Shown here piece by piece: positions 1 through 7,484 of a DNA stretch of 13,405 nt (its first letter is position 1; every line of letters begins with the position of its first letter). Under the pieces are notes generated by a model. It saw nothing but the letters and a program-made list of their open reading frames with translations, had not been told where the DNA came from and did not search any database. The stretch is taken from the NCBI GenBank assembly GCA_002331565.1, contig DCZC01000123.1, forward strand, positions 1 to 13,405, written 5' to 3'. A program made the translations under genes and the position numbers. Source of the DNA: Gemmatimonas sp. UBA2094. Its GTDB lineage: Bacteria; Gemmatimonadota; Gemmatimonadetes; Gemmatimonadales; Gemmatimonadaceae.

Positions 1-685
1 CGAACACCGCCACGTACGCGCCGCGTGCGACGGCGCCCGGCTGAATCACGAAGGCGTCGGTGGCGCCGCCCGACGCGCGCCGCAGCCGCTCGAGGGCGCG
101 TTCGGCGATCACGTGGTCGAGCAGCACGGCATCCACGCGGCCGTCCACCAGATCCGTATAAGGATGCACGTCGTCGTCGTAGGACACCGGCACGATGCCG
201 TCGCGCGTCTGCGCCTCGAGCAGCAGCCGGTACGCCATCGTGGATCCCAGCGTGGCGACCCGTTTGCCCGCCAGCCCGGCGAGCGTGCGGTAGCGGTCCC
301 GATCGCCCGCGCGCACGGCCAGCACCTCGCGGAACTCGAAGTACGGCAGGCTCACGGCGTAGCGGGCCCGGAGCTCCGGCCGGTCCTCGAGCCCCGACAC
401 GCCCATCTCGAAGTCGCCCCGCGCCACTGACTGCTCGATGGACGCCCACGCCACCTGCGTGAACTGCGGCGTGCGGCCCAGGCCGCCTGCCACGGCCTCG
501 ACGATCTCCACGTCGAAGCCACGCATCTTGTCTGGATCGGTGGGGTCGGCTTCCACGAACGGGGCGCCCCCTTCGGCGTCCCCGCCCCACCGCAACGGCT
601 GCCGCGACGACGCCGGTGCCGCGCACGCCGCCAGCGCCAGCACCCCGGCCACCAGTCTGCGAAGCCGCCGCCGACGCTCAGTCAC
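1..685 (-). CDS. Amino-acid-type ABC transporter substrate-binding lipoprotein (SBP family 3), 3' end cut off by the window
   Basis: This is a probable periplasmic, membrane-anchored binding protein that captures a small solute, typically a polar amino acid, for an ABC importer. The frame opens at a GTG (685-683) inside the end of hldD and stays open to the left edge, giving about 228 codons without a stop. Residues 1-21 form a basic N-terminus (TERRRRLRRL), a hydrophobic core and a lipobox LAAC with Cys21. The mature part has family-3 features: MRGFDVEIVEAVA near residue 50, a WASIEQSVARGDFEMGVSG segment typical of lobe 1, and GLAGKRVATLGSTMAYRLL followed by DLVDGRVDAVLLDHVIA typical of lobe 2. 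The overlap with hldD suggests translational coupling. A substrate cannot be assigned. The missing 3' end could hold a fused permease domain, as some family members have; permease and ATPase genes would be expected just beyond the edge. The family call is firm, the ligand unknown. Confidence 0.85.
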   Translation of the reverse strand, partial: MTERRRRLRRLVAGVLALAACAAPASSRQPLRWGGDAEGGAPFVEADPTDPDKMRGFDVEIVEAVAGGLGRTPQFTQVAWASIEQSVARGDFEMGVSGLEDRPELRARYAVSLPYFEFREVLAVRAGDRDRYRTLAGLAGKRVATLGSTMAYRLLLEAQTRDGIVPVSYDDDVHPYTDLVDGRVDAVLLDHVIAERALERLRRASGGATDAFVIQPGAVARGAYVAVF

Positions 686-1718
686 CGAGTCGGCGATCGC
701 CCACGAGGTACCCCTGCACGTAGTCGCGCACGGCATCGGTCAGCGGCGTGACCGCCGCCGTGTACCCCGTGGCGCGCAGCTTCGCGATCTCGGCCTGCGT
801 GTGGTACTGGTACTTGGCGCGGATGCTCTCGGGCATGTCGATGAAATCGACCTGCGGGGCACGGCCCAGCGCCGAAAACAGCGCACCGGTCAGTTCGAGC
901 CACGTGTGCGCCGCGCCGCTGCCAATGTTGAACAGGCCGCCGGCCTGCGGGGTCATGGCCAGGTGGAGCGTCATGGCGATGGCATCCTTCACGTACAGGA
1001 AGTCGCGTCGCTGCTCCCCGTCGCGGAAATCGGGACGGTGCGACCGGAAGAGCTGCACGCGCCCCGTGTCCTCGATCTGTCCGTATGCCTTGTGGACCAG
1101 CGATCGCATCTCGCCTTTGTGCGCTTCGTTGGGGCCGTACACGTTGAAGTACTTGAGCCCCACCACGTTGGGCAGGACGCCCATGGCGGCCGCATACTGG
1201 TCGAACAGATGCTTCGAGTACCCGTAGGCGTTGAGAGGGCGCAGCCGCGTGAGCGCCGCCGTGCCGTCGTCCGTGTCGGCCATGCCGTGGGCGCCATCGC
1301 CGTAGGTCGCGGCGCTCGAGGCGTACACGAAGCGCACGTCGTTGCCAAGCGCCCAGTGGGCGAGGTGCTTGGTGTACTCGAAGTTGTTCTTCGCCAGGTA
1401 GGTGGCGTCGGGTTCCGTGGTGGCCGAGCAGGCGCCCAGGTGGAGCACGAGATCGAAGGTGCCGAGAGCGCCCCGCTGCAGGGGCGCCATGAGGTCGTCG
1501 GCCTCCAGATAATCCTCGAACCGCAGCGGGACGAGATTCCGCCACTTGTCGTCGCGCCCGAGCCGGTCGGTCACCACGATGCGCTCGATCCCCAGGCTGT
1601 TGAGTGCCCACACCAGGGCGCTGCCGATGAAACCCGCACCGCCCGTGACCAGAACGCGGGACGGCAGGCGGGCAGGGCAGTGCGGCAGCGGGAGCGGCGC
1701 GTACGCGGGGGAACTCAC
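678..1718 (-). CDS. hldD: ADP-L-glycero-D-manno-heptose 6-epimerase (HldD/RfaD)
   Basis: This cytoplasmic NAD(P)-dependent extended SDR converts ADP-D-glycero-D-manno-heptose to the L-glycero epimer, the last step of heptose-nucleotide supply for the lipopolysaccharide inner core. With the GTG start at 1718 it has 346 residues, against about 310 in E. coli; the extra length is mostly a 20-residue N-terminal lead. Visible motifs are the Rossmann GGAGFIG (26-32), the acidic Asp51 after the second strand, HLGACSATTE (93-102), SSAATYGDG (134-142), the catalytic YGYSK (Tyr165, Lys169), YFNVYGPNEAHKG and RRDFLYVKDA, all characteristic of HldD rather than of general UDP-sugar epimerases. The frame stays open far upstream of 1718, antisense to the susC-like gene, but that part has no homologous look. 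GTG 1718 is the only reasonable start between the Rossmann fold and the divergent promoter. No good Shine-Dalgarno is seen. The stop lies 8 bases inside the following binding-protein gene. Confidence 0.95.
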   Translation of the reverse strand: MSSPAYAPLPLPHCPARLPSRVLVTGGAGFIGSALVWALNSLGIERIVVTDRLGRDDKWRNLVPLRFEDYLEADDLMAPLQRGALGTFDLVLHLGACSATTEPDATYLAKNNFEYTKHLAHWALGNDVRFVYASSAATYGDGAHGMADTDDGTAALTRLRPLNAYGYSKHLFDQYAAAMGVLPNVVGLKYFNVYGPNEAHKGEMRSLVHKAYGQIEDTGRVQLFRSHRPDFRDGEQRRDFLYVKDAIAMTLHLAMTPQAGGLFNIGSGAAHTWLELTGALFSALGRAPQVDFIDMPESIRAKYQYHTQAEIAKLRATGYTAAVTPLTDAVRDYVQGYLVGDRRLGD

Positions 1719-1806
1719 GGTCGGGTCCGGGTTGAAGACTCGGTAATTCGGGGCCTCGAAGCATACCGCCGGCGGGCGGCCTCTGCATCTCTCGGCACGC
1801 CGCAGC

Positions 1807-1835
1807 TTTACATCGATTGAGCAAACGGGTAAGGT
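1807..1835 (+). promoter_or_regulatory. Candidate sigma70-like promoter of the susC-susD-DUF4397 operon
   Basis: TTTACA (1807-1812, five of six matches to the -35 consensus) is followed, after exactly 17 bases, by TAAGGT (1830-1835), which keeps the most conserved first, second and last -10 bases. A start site near 1842 would leave a leader of about 24 bases before the ATG at 1866. I looked for a Bacteroidota-type TTTG / TAnnTTTG pair and did not see one. Spacing and position are good, but the -10 box is weak and this is inferred from sequence only. Confidence 0.45.
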
Positions 1836-1852
1836 AGCCTCATCGCTTACCC
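1827..1852. promoter_or_regulatory. Inverted repeat over the susC promoter, possible operator or leader hairpin
   Basis: GGGTAAG (1827-1833) and CTTACCC (1846-1852) are perfect 7-base inverted arms with a 12-base spacer. The arm centres are 19 bp apart, close to two helical turns, which suits a dimeric repressor. The left arm covers the first bases of the proposed -10 box and the right arm lies just after the proposed start site. No regulator gene is adjacent. As RNA, only the right arm would be in the transcript if the start is near 1842, so a DNA operator fits better than a hairpin. Confidence 0.4.
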
Positions 1853-1865
1853 TAACCCCCTCCCA

Positions 1866-4800
1866 ATGTTTACACGCTTTGCCGCGGCGATGCTCGGCAT
1901 CGTCGTCGCGACCGCACCGCTCGCTGCGCAGCAGAAGACGGTAACCGGTCGCGTGACGCGTGACGGCAACGTACCGCTGTCGGGTGTAACCGTCACGGTG
2001 CGAGGAACCTCCACGCTGGCTCGCACGAGCGGCACGGGTACCTACTCCATACAAGTCACCGTGGGCCAGACCCTCCAGTACCGGCTGATCGGCTACGTGC
2101 CGGTAGAGCGGCAGGTCGGGACGGCCAACGTCATCGACGTGAACCTCGAGAAGTCCGCCGCGAATCTCGATGCCATGGTGGTGACGGCGCTCGGCCAGAC
2201 GACGCTCAAGCGCGCCATCGGTAGTGCGCAGCAGACCGTTGTCGGCGCCGAGATCGCGCAGACCGGCCGCGAGAACTTCATCAATGCCCTCGCGGGACGT
2301 GTGGCCGGTGTCGACGTGACGAGCAGCTCCGGCGTGCCGGGTTCCTCGTCGAGCATCACCATCCGTGGCGTGAGCTCGATCAGCGGTAGCAACCAGCCGC
2401 TCATGATCGTCGACGGCCTGCCACTGGACAACAAGACGCTCAATACGGGCGTGCTCGCGTCCGATGCGCCCGGCTCGGCGACGGCGTTCAGCAACCGCGG
2501 TGTGGACTTCACGAATCGCGCGGCGGACATCAACCCGGAAGACATCGAAACGCTGGTGGTCCTCAAGGGTCCGGAAGCGGCCGCGCTGTACGGGATCGAC
2601 GCGGCGAACGGCGCCATCGTCATCACCACCAAGCGTGGCGTGCCGGGTACCGGCGGCTTCGAGTACAGCAACTGGGTGCGCATGGACGCCACGCGGTCGC
2701 AGCCCGAGGTGCAGCGGCAGTACGGCCCCACCTCGCAGACCGGTGAGACCCTCGGCTCGTTCCAGTACTTCGGTGCCCCGTATGCGGCCGACACGCGCTT
2801 CTACGACAACGTGAACGGATTCTTCCGGCAGGCCGTGTCCCAGCAGCATACGCTGACGTTCAGCGGGGCCACGCCCGACAACCGGATCAACTACCGCATC
2901 TCGGGCAATCTGAACCGGAATCTGGGTGTCATCCCCAACTCCGAGCTCGGCCGCGTCAACCTCACCGGGGCCTCGCAGGCGCAGGTGAACAAGTATCTCA
3001 AGGCCGATCTGTCGGTGCTGTATTCGCAGGCGAACAACGTGCAGCCGGAAAAGGGCACCAACGGGCCGCTGCTCGGCCTGCTGCTCTGGCCTCAGACCGA
3101 TCAGGCGAGTGATTTCCTCTCGCCGGCGGGGACGCGCCGCCGCATCACCACGCTGGCGCAGAACTCCGAGACGGACAACCCGTACTTCAGCATCAATCGC
3201 AACTCGATCAAGTCGAACAATGTGCGCGTGTACCCGAACATCGGTCTGACGGTCACGCCCTTTTCCTGGGGCTACCTCAAGACCAACATCGGCGTCGACA
3301 ACTACACGAACAGCAACCTGATCGTGCGGCACCCCGAGAGCGCCGTGGGCTTCAGCAACAACGGCATCCTCGACAACGCGGTCGACGTGACGCGCAACAT
3401 CAACACGCAGACGCTGTTCAACGTGAACAAGCGTGACCTCGGCCGGAACATCACGATCTCCGGTCTCGTGGGGCATGCACTGTCCGATTCGAAGTCGACG
3501 GTGAACGCCGAAAGCGGCCGCAACTTCCTCGACCCGAATTTCGTCTCGATCAACAACACCGACGTGCTCACGCGGTTCGCCCGCACGTCCATCTCCCAGC
3601 GTCGTCTGGTGAGCGCCTTCGGTCAGGCGCAGCTCGGCTACAACGACTATCTGTTCGTGACGGTCACCGGCCGTAACGACTGGACGTCGACGATCCCGAT
3701 CGAACGCAACTCGTTCTTCTATCCCTCCATCCAGAGCAGCTTCATCCTCTCGGATGCCGTGCCGTCGATCGGCAAGTACATGACGGCCAAGCTGCGCGGC
3801 TCGTACGCCGAGGTGGGCAAGGACGCGCGGCCGTACGCCTACCGGCCGTCGCTCGAGTCGAAGACCACCACGGGCGGCGGCTACGGCTACGGCTTCACCG
3901 GGCCGAACCTTGGCCTCAAGCCGGAGTTCGCCAAGTCGTACGAAACCGGCTTCGACGTGAGCTTCGCCGACGGCCGCATCAACCTCGATGCGACGTACTA
4001 CCGCAAGGAAACGGAAGACCAGATCGTCAACGACATCCGCGGCAGCTACGGTACGGGCTTCATCCTGTTCAACCTGAACGGCGCGAAGACCCGCAACTCG
4101 GGTGTCGAGATCGTGGCGAGCGGCTTCCCGGTGCGCAAGCAGAACTTCTCGTGGGAAGTCATCGCCAACTACGAGCAGGCCAAGGCGCGGGTGATTTCGC
4201 TGCCCAATGCGCTCCCCGAGTCGTACGTGTCCGACACGTGGCTCTACGGCAACATCCGCAACGGGGTGGCGCCGGGGCTCTCGACGCGCTCCATGACGGG
4301 CACGTTCTATCTACGCAACACCGAAGGAAAGCTCATCATCGACCCCACCACGGGCCTGCCGGTGCGCAACACCGCGTTCGTGGATGCCGGCTATGACCGG
4401 CAGCCGCTGTGGACGATGGGTGTGACGAACAACTTCCGGTACAAGCGCGCCACGCTGACGATGCTCTGGGACTTCCGTCGCGGTGGCGACGTTTTCAATG
4501 CCACGCAGCACTTCCTCACCACGCGCGGGCTCTCGATGCAGACGCTCGATCGCGAAACGGCCCGGATCATTCCGGGCGTGCTGCGTGACGGCAAGGAAAA
4601 CTCCGCCACGCCGACGGCGAACACGATTGTGGTCATCCCGCAGGTGCAGCCCGGCTTCTACACGGGCATGAGCGAAGAGCTGTTCATCGAGAAGGACATC
4701 AACTGGGTGCGCCTGCGCGACATCACGCTGCGTGTGACGCTGCCGAGCAAGTACATGCGGGCGAAGCGGGCCAGCGCCTTCGTGCGCGGCACCGACCTGC

Positions 4801-4943
4801 TGCTCTTCACGAACTACTCCGGTCTCGACCCGATCGTCAACGGCAACACCGCCGCCGTCGGTGGGTCGGGCGCCGTGGGAATCGATTTCGGCAACTTCCC
4901 GATGCCGCGCGGTTATTCGTTCGGCATCACGCTGGGGTACTGA
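1866..4943 (+). CDS. SusC/RagA-family TonB-linked outer-membrane receptor
   Basis: This is an outer-membrane beta-barrel that imports a nutrient with energy from TonB-ExbBD, working with the SusD-like lipoprotein encoded next. It has 1025 residues, normal for the family. Residues 1-21 are a Sec signal peptide ending PLAA before QQ. Residues 25-95 form a CarboxypepD_reg-like beta-sandwich (VTGRVTRDG ... LIGYVPVERQVG ... VNLEK). LDAMVVTALG (101-110) is the usual junction before the plug. The plug follows (about 113-258), with ALAGRVAGVDV, ITIRGVSSI, PLMIVDGLPL, VVLKGPEAAALYG and ANGAIVITTKRG. The rest is barrel, with many alternating aromatic/polar strands, and it ends GITLGY with the terminal aromatic residue expected for BAM insertion. 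The ATG at 1866 gives a complete short signal peptide; no strong Shine-Dalgarno precedes it. Family assignment is firm, but the substrate cannot be read from the sequence and could be a glycan, peptide or other oligomer. Confidence 0.95.
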   Translation: MFTRFAAAMLGIVVATAPLAAQQKTVTGRVTRDGNVPLSGVTVTVRGTSTLARTSGTGTYSIQVTVGQTLQYRLIGYVPVERQVGTANVIDVNLEKSAANLDAMVVTALGQTTLKRAIGSAQQTVVGAEIAQTGRENFINALAGRVAGVDVTSSSGVPGSSSSITIRGVSSISGSNQPLMIVDGLPLDNKTLNTGVLASDAPGSATAFSNRGVDFTNRAADINPEDIETLVVLKGPEAAALYGIDAANGAIVITTKRGVPGTGGFEYSNWVRMDATRSQPEVQRQYGPTSQTGETLGSFQYFGAPYAADTRFYDNVNGFFRQAVSQQHTLTFSGATPDNRINYRISGNLNRNLGVIPNSELGRVNLTGASQAQVNKYLKADLSVLYSQANNVQPEKGTNGPLLGLLLWPQTDQASDFLSPAGTRRRITTLAQNSETDNPYFSINRNSIKSNNVRVYPNIGLTVTPFSWGYLKTNIGVDNYTNSNLIVRHPESAVGFSNNGILDNAVDVTRNINTQTLFNVNKRDLGRNITISGLVGHALSDSKSTVNAESGRNFLDPNFVSINNTDVLTRFARTSISQRRLVSAFGQAQLGYNDYLFVTVTGRNDWTSTIPIERNSFFYPSIQSSFILSDAVPSIGKYMTAKLRGSYAEVGKDARPYAYRPSLESKTTTGGGYGYGFTGPNLGLKPEFAKSYETGFDVSFADGRINLDATYYRKETEDQIVNDIRGSYGTGFILFNLNGAKTRNSGVEIVASGFPVRKQNFSWEVIANYEQAKARVISLPNALPESYVSDTWLYGNIRNGVAPGLSTRSMTGTFYLRNTEGKLIIDPTTGLPVRNTAFVDAGYDRQPLWTMGVTNNFRYKRATLTMLWDFRRGGDVFNATQHFLTTRGLSMQTLDRETARIIPGVLRDGKENSATPTANTIVVIPQVQPGFYTGMSEELFIEKDINWVRLRDITLRVTLPSKYMRAKRASAFVRGTDLLLFTNYSGLDPIVNGNTAAVGGSGAVGIDFGNFPMPRGYSFGITLGY

Positions 4944-5005
4944 TCATGCGCCGACTCTTCCAACCGACGATGTCCGCCTCGCGTCTCACCCCGCCCCGCC
5001 AGACC

Positions 5006-6595
5006 ATGAAGATCCTCCGTGGCGTTCTTGCCGTGGGCGCGCTTGCGCTGGCCTCCGGCTGCCAGAACTTTCTCGACGTCAACGAGAATCCCAACGCACC
5101 GCAAACGGTCTCGCCGAACTTGTATCTGCCGCCCATCCTGCATTGGGTGGCGACGTCGGAACAGTTCGACGGCCGCTTCATCGGCCGCTACACGCAGAAC
5201 TGGACGCTGCCGTCGGGCAGCGCCACGCCCAGCACCTGGGACCGCATGGGCTACGACCCCACCAGCGACAACGGCGGCCAGCTGTGGCGCGACGTGTACT
5301 GGAGCATCGGCCAGAACCTGGTGGACATGATGGCCAAGGCTGAAGCCGAGCAGCGCTGGGACCTGCTGGGCATTGGCCAGGCGATCAAGGCGTGGGGCTG
5401 GCTCAAGGTCACCGACGTGCATGGTGAGCTCATCATCAAGCAAGCGTTCGACCAGACGCGCTTCGCCTTCGATTACGACACCCAGCAGTTCGCGTATCAG
5501 GAGATTCAGCGGCTGCTCGACGAGGCGATCAAGAACCTCTCGCGCACCGATGGGGCCGTGAACGCGGCCTATCTGTCGCGCTACGATCGCGTGTACTCGG
5601 GTGACCGCACCAAGTGGCTCAAGTTCGCCTACGGCCTCAAGGCCATGGCGCTGAACCACCTCTCCAACAAGTCGTCGTACAAGCCGGCCGACGTGATTGC
5701 AGCGGTGGATCAGTCGTTCACGAGCAATGCGGACGACGCGCTGCTGCCATACAGTGGCACGAGTGCGGACAACGCCGACGGCAACTTCTGGGGGCCGCGG
5801 CGCGGCAACATCAACAGCTACCGGCAGACGAATTTCGTGCTGGGGCTGCTGAACGGAGCGGTGTTCGGCGGTACGGCGAACGGTGCGGCGCTCGACCCCC
5901 GTCTCTCGCGCATGCTCGCGCCGTCGCCCGACGGACAGTATCGCGCGTGGGATCCGAACTCGGGGATCAACGGTGCGCCGGCCGCCCAGCTGCCGAACAA
6001 CTTCTTCGGCTACGCGGGCACGGCGGGTGCGGGCTTACCGTCGCGCTACCTCTTCGCCGACAAGAGCCGGTTCCCCATCATGACGTACGCCCAGTTGCAG
6101 TTCATCAAGGCCGAGGCGGCGCTCAAGTCGGGGAATGCCGCCGTCGCGCTGGCCGCGTACACGAACGGGGTCTCGTCGCACATCGACTTCGTGAACGCGC
6201 GCAATCTCGACGACGCGCAGGCGGTCACGCCGATCACGGCGGCCGAGAAGAGCGCCTTCCTCGCCAACCCGAGCATCATCCCGTCGGCATCCAACCTGCG
6301 GATGTGGCACATCATGTCGCAGAAGTACATCGCCCAGTGGGCGTGGGCCCACGTGGAAACGTGGACGGACATGCGGCGCTACAACTACACGGGGCTCGAT
6401 CCGGTCGCGGGCACGCAGGTCTTCCCGGGCTTCTCCACGCCGGCGGTGCTGTATCCCGACAACAACGGCCGGATCGCCCAGCGCATCCGCGCCCGCTACA
6501 ACTCCGAGTACGTCTGGAATCGGCCCTCACTGGACGCCATTGGCGGCCTGGCGCTCGACTTCCATACCAAGCCGCTCTGGATCACTCAACCGTAA
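5006..6595 (+). CDS. SusD/RagB-family nutrient-binding outer-membrane lipoprotein (SusD-like_2 type)
   Basis: This surface lipoprotein should act as the lid of the SusC barrel, binding the substrate and handing it over. From the ATG at 5006 it has 529 residues, usual for the family. Its signal peptide is compact (MKILRG, then a hydrophobic stretch) and the lipobox is LASGC with Cys19, followed by QNFLDVNENPNAP, the typical beginning of mature SusD proteins. The segment WGWLKVTDVHGELI (about 130-143) matches the family W..L.D..G..P-like core, and helical TPR-like segments such as LKFAYGLKAMALNHL and QLQFIKAEAALKSGNAA follow. The C-terminal half carries WAHVETWTDMRRYNYTGLDP. An in-frame ATG at 4946, two bases after the susC stop, would add 20 arginine-rich residues in front of the signal peptide. 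I prefer 5006 because of the signal peptide, but translational coupling from 4946 is possible. It resembles the PF12771 branch more than classical starch SusD. Confidence 0.93.
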   Translation: MKILRGVLAVGALALASGCQNFLDVNENPNAPQTVSPNLYLPPILHWVATSEQFDGRFIGRYTQNWTLPSGSATPSTWDRMGYDPTSDNGGQLWRDVYWSIGQNLVDMMAKAEAEQRWDLLGIGQAIKAWGWLKVTDVHGELIIKQAFDQTRFAFDYDTQQFAYQEIQRLLDEAIKNLSRTDGAVNAAYLSRYDRVYSGDRTKWLKFAYGLKAMALNHLSNKSSYKPADVIAAVDQSFTSNADDALLPYSGTSADNADGNFWGPRRGNINSYRQTNFVLGLLNGAVFGGTANGAALDPRLSRMLAPSPDGQYRAWDPNSGINGAPAAQLPNNFFGYAGTAGAGLPSRYLFADKSRFPIMTYAQLQFIKAEAALKSGNAAVALAAYTNGVSSHIDFVNARNLDDAQAVTPITAAEKSAFLANPSIIPSASNLRMWHIMSQKYIAQWAWAHVETWTDMRRYNYTGLDPVAGTQVFPGFSTPAVLYPDNNGRIAQRIRARYNSEYVWNRPSLDAIGGLALDFHTKPLWITQP

Positions 6596-6601
6596 TCATC
6601 G

Positions 6602-7381
6602 ATGAAGCCCATTCGATCCCTGGCGATCCTGCTCGGCGTCGTCGTGATGACGGCCTGTGACAAGGACGCGGTACAAATCAGCTCGATCACGGCGCCGGTG
6701 ACCGGCGCCAAGGTGAAGTTCTTCAACTTCGGCCTCAATGCGCCGCAGGTGAACTTCTACAACAGCAACACGAAGGTCACGGCGATCTCGTCCACCACCG
6801 GCACCGAGTCCACGGTGGGCGTGGCGTACGGGGCCGTGGCGGCCGGCGGGTTCTACGTGGCGATTCCTCCCGGCGCTGCCACCTTCACGGGGCGCATCGC
6901 CGCGGCCGTGGACAAGGACGTGCCCATCGCCAGCGTGCCGGCCACGCTGGCGGACGGCAAGTCGTACTCGGTGTACCTCAGCGGCTTCTACAACACGACG
7001 ACCAAGCAAGTCGAAGGGTTCGTGGTGGAAGACGCGGTGCCGGCGACGATCGACTACAATGTCGCGCTCATCCGCTTCGTGAATGCCAGCCCGAACGCGA
7101 CACCGATGCAGCTGTCGGTGCTCAGTTCCACGGCGACTGCGGAAACGGCGATCGGCGCTGCCACCGCCTACAAGGCGGGTGGGACGTTCGTCGGCGTCCC
7201 GACGGGGTCGTACACGCTGACCGTACGGACCGCCGGCACCACGGCGCCCGCGGTGACGCGTACGGGGGTGTCGTTCATCGCGGGGCGGGTCTACACGATC
7301 ACGCTGCGCGGTGACATGACGCTGCCGTCGACGGGTACGGCGACGAACCGACCGTTCCTGGACAATACGCTGAACCGGTAA
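6602..7381 (+). CDS. DUF4397-domain lipoprotein, two tandem repeats, third gene of the Sus-like operon
   Basis: This is an exported lipoprotein of 259 residues. Residues 1-19 form a lipoprotein signal peptide with lipobox MTAC and Cys19. The mature protein is a tandem of two similar beta-rich units, about 36-129 and 154-238. Each runs: a short strand with Asn (KVKFFNF; ALIRFVNASPNA), a middle segment, an AYG/AYKAGG turn, GGFYVAIPPG or GGTFVGVPTG, then DGKSYSVYLSGF or AGRVYTITLRGD. The RFVNASPNA motif is typical of DUF4397, a beta-sandwich domain found in secreted and surface proteins. It starts six bases after the susD stop with no Shine-Dalgarno, so it is surely cotranscribed. By position it corresponds to the accessory binding lipoproteins SusE/SusF, but homology to those is not visible and a binding role is inference. 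Asp at the position after Cys19 is an inner-membrane retention signal in E. coli; whether that rule holds here is unknown. Confidence 0.85.
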   Translation: MKPIRSLAILLGVVVMTACDKDAVQISSITAPVTGAKVKFFNFGLNAPQVNFYNSNTKVTAISSTTGTESTVGVAYGAVAAGGFYVAIPPGAATFTGRIAAAVDKDVPIASVPATLADGKSYSVYLSGFYNTTTKQVEGFVVEDAVPATIDYNVALIRFVNASPNATPMQLSVLSSTATAETAIGAATAYKAGGTFVGVPTGSYTLTVRTAGTTAPAVTRTGVSFIAGRVYTITLRGDMTLPSTGTATNRPFLDNTLNR

Positions 7382-7416
7382 CGGCAGGACGGCGGACGGC
7401 GTTACTGCCAAAAAGG

Positions 7417-7454
7417 AAATCGGGCGCGACCGCTTTGCGGCGCGCCCGATTTTT
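7417..7454. terminator. Strong intrinsic terminator, probably bidirectional, between convergent genes
   Basis: The arms AAATCGGGCGCG (7417-7428) and CGCGCCCGATTT (7441-7452) are perfectly complementary over 12 bases. Inside them, after one unpaired A (7429), CCGC (7430-7433) pairs with GCGG (7437-7440) around a TTT loop. A run of five T (7450-7454) ends the plus-strand hairpin, and a run of five A (7410-7414) sits close on the other side, giving a U-rich tail for minus-strand transcripts. It lies 36 bases after the DUF4397 stop and about 30 bases beyond the stop of the minus-strand hydrolase gene, so it can serve both. Confidence 0.9.
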
Positions 7455-7484
7455 CTTCCCTCTGTCTGCCGTCTGCCCGTCAGC

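Noticed and set aside
1766..1775. Palindromic CCGCCGGCGG in the hldD upstream region
   Set aside because: A GC-only palindrome of this size is unremarkable in this base composition and is not placed against a recognisable promoter.
438..1820. Open plus-strand frame of 460 codons opposite hldD
   Set aside because: It is antisense to a clearly conserved epimerase, is rich in His, Arg, Val and Gly as expected from complementary GC-rich codons, and shows no domain or signal.
1719..3476. Open minus-strand extension of the hldD frame, making a 932-codon frame
   Set aside because: It runs antisense to the susC-like gene through its conserved plug domain; the HldD fold begins only after 1718. It is a codon-bias shadow, not an N-terminal fusion.
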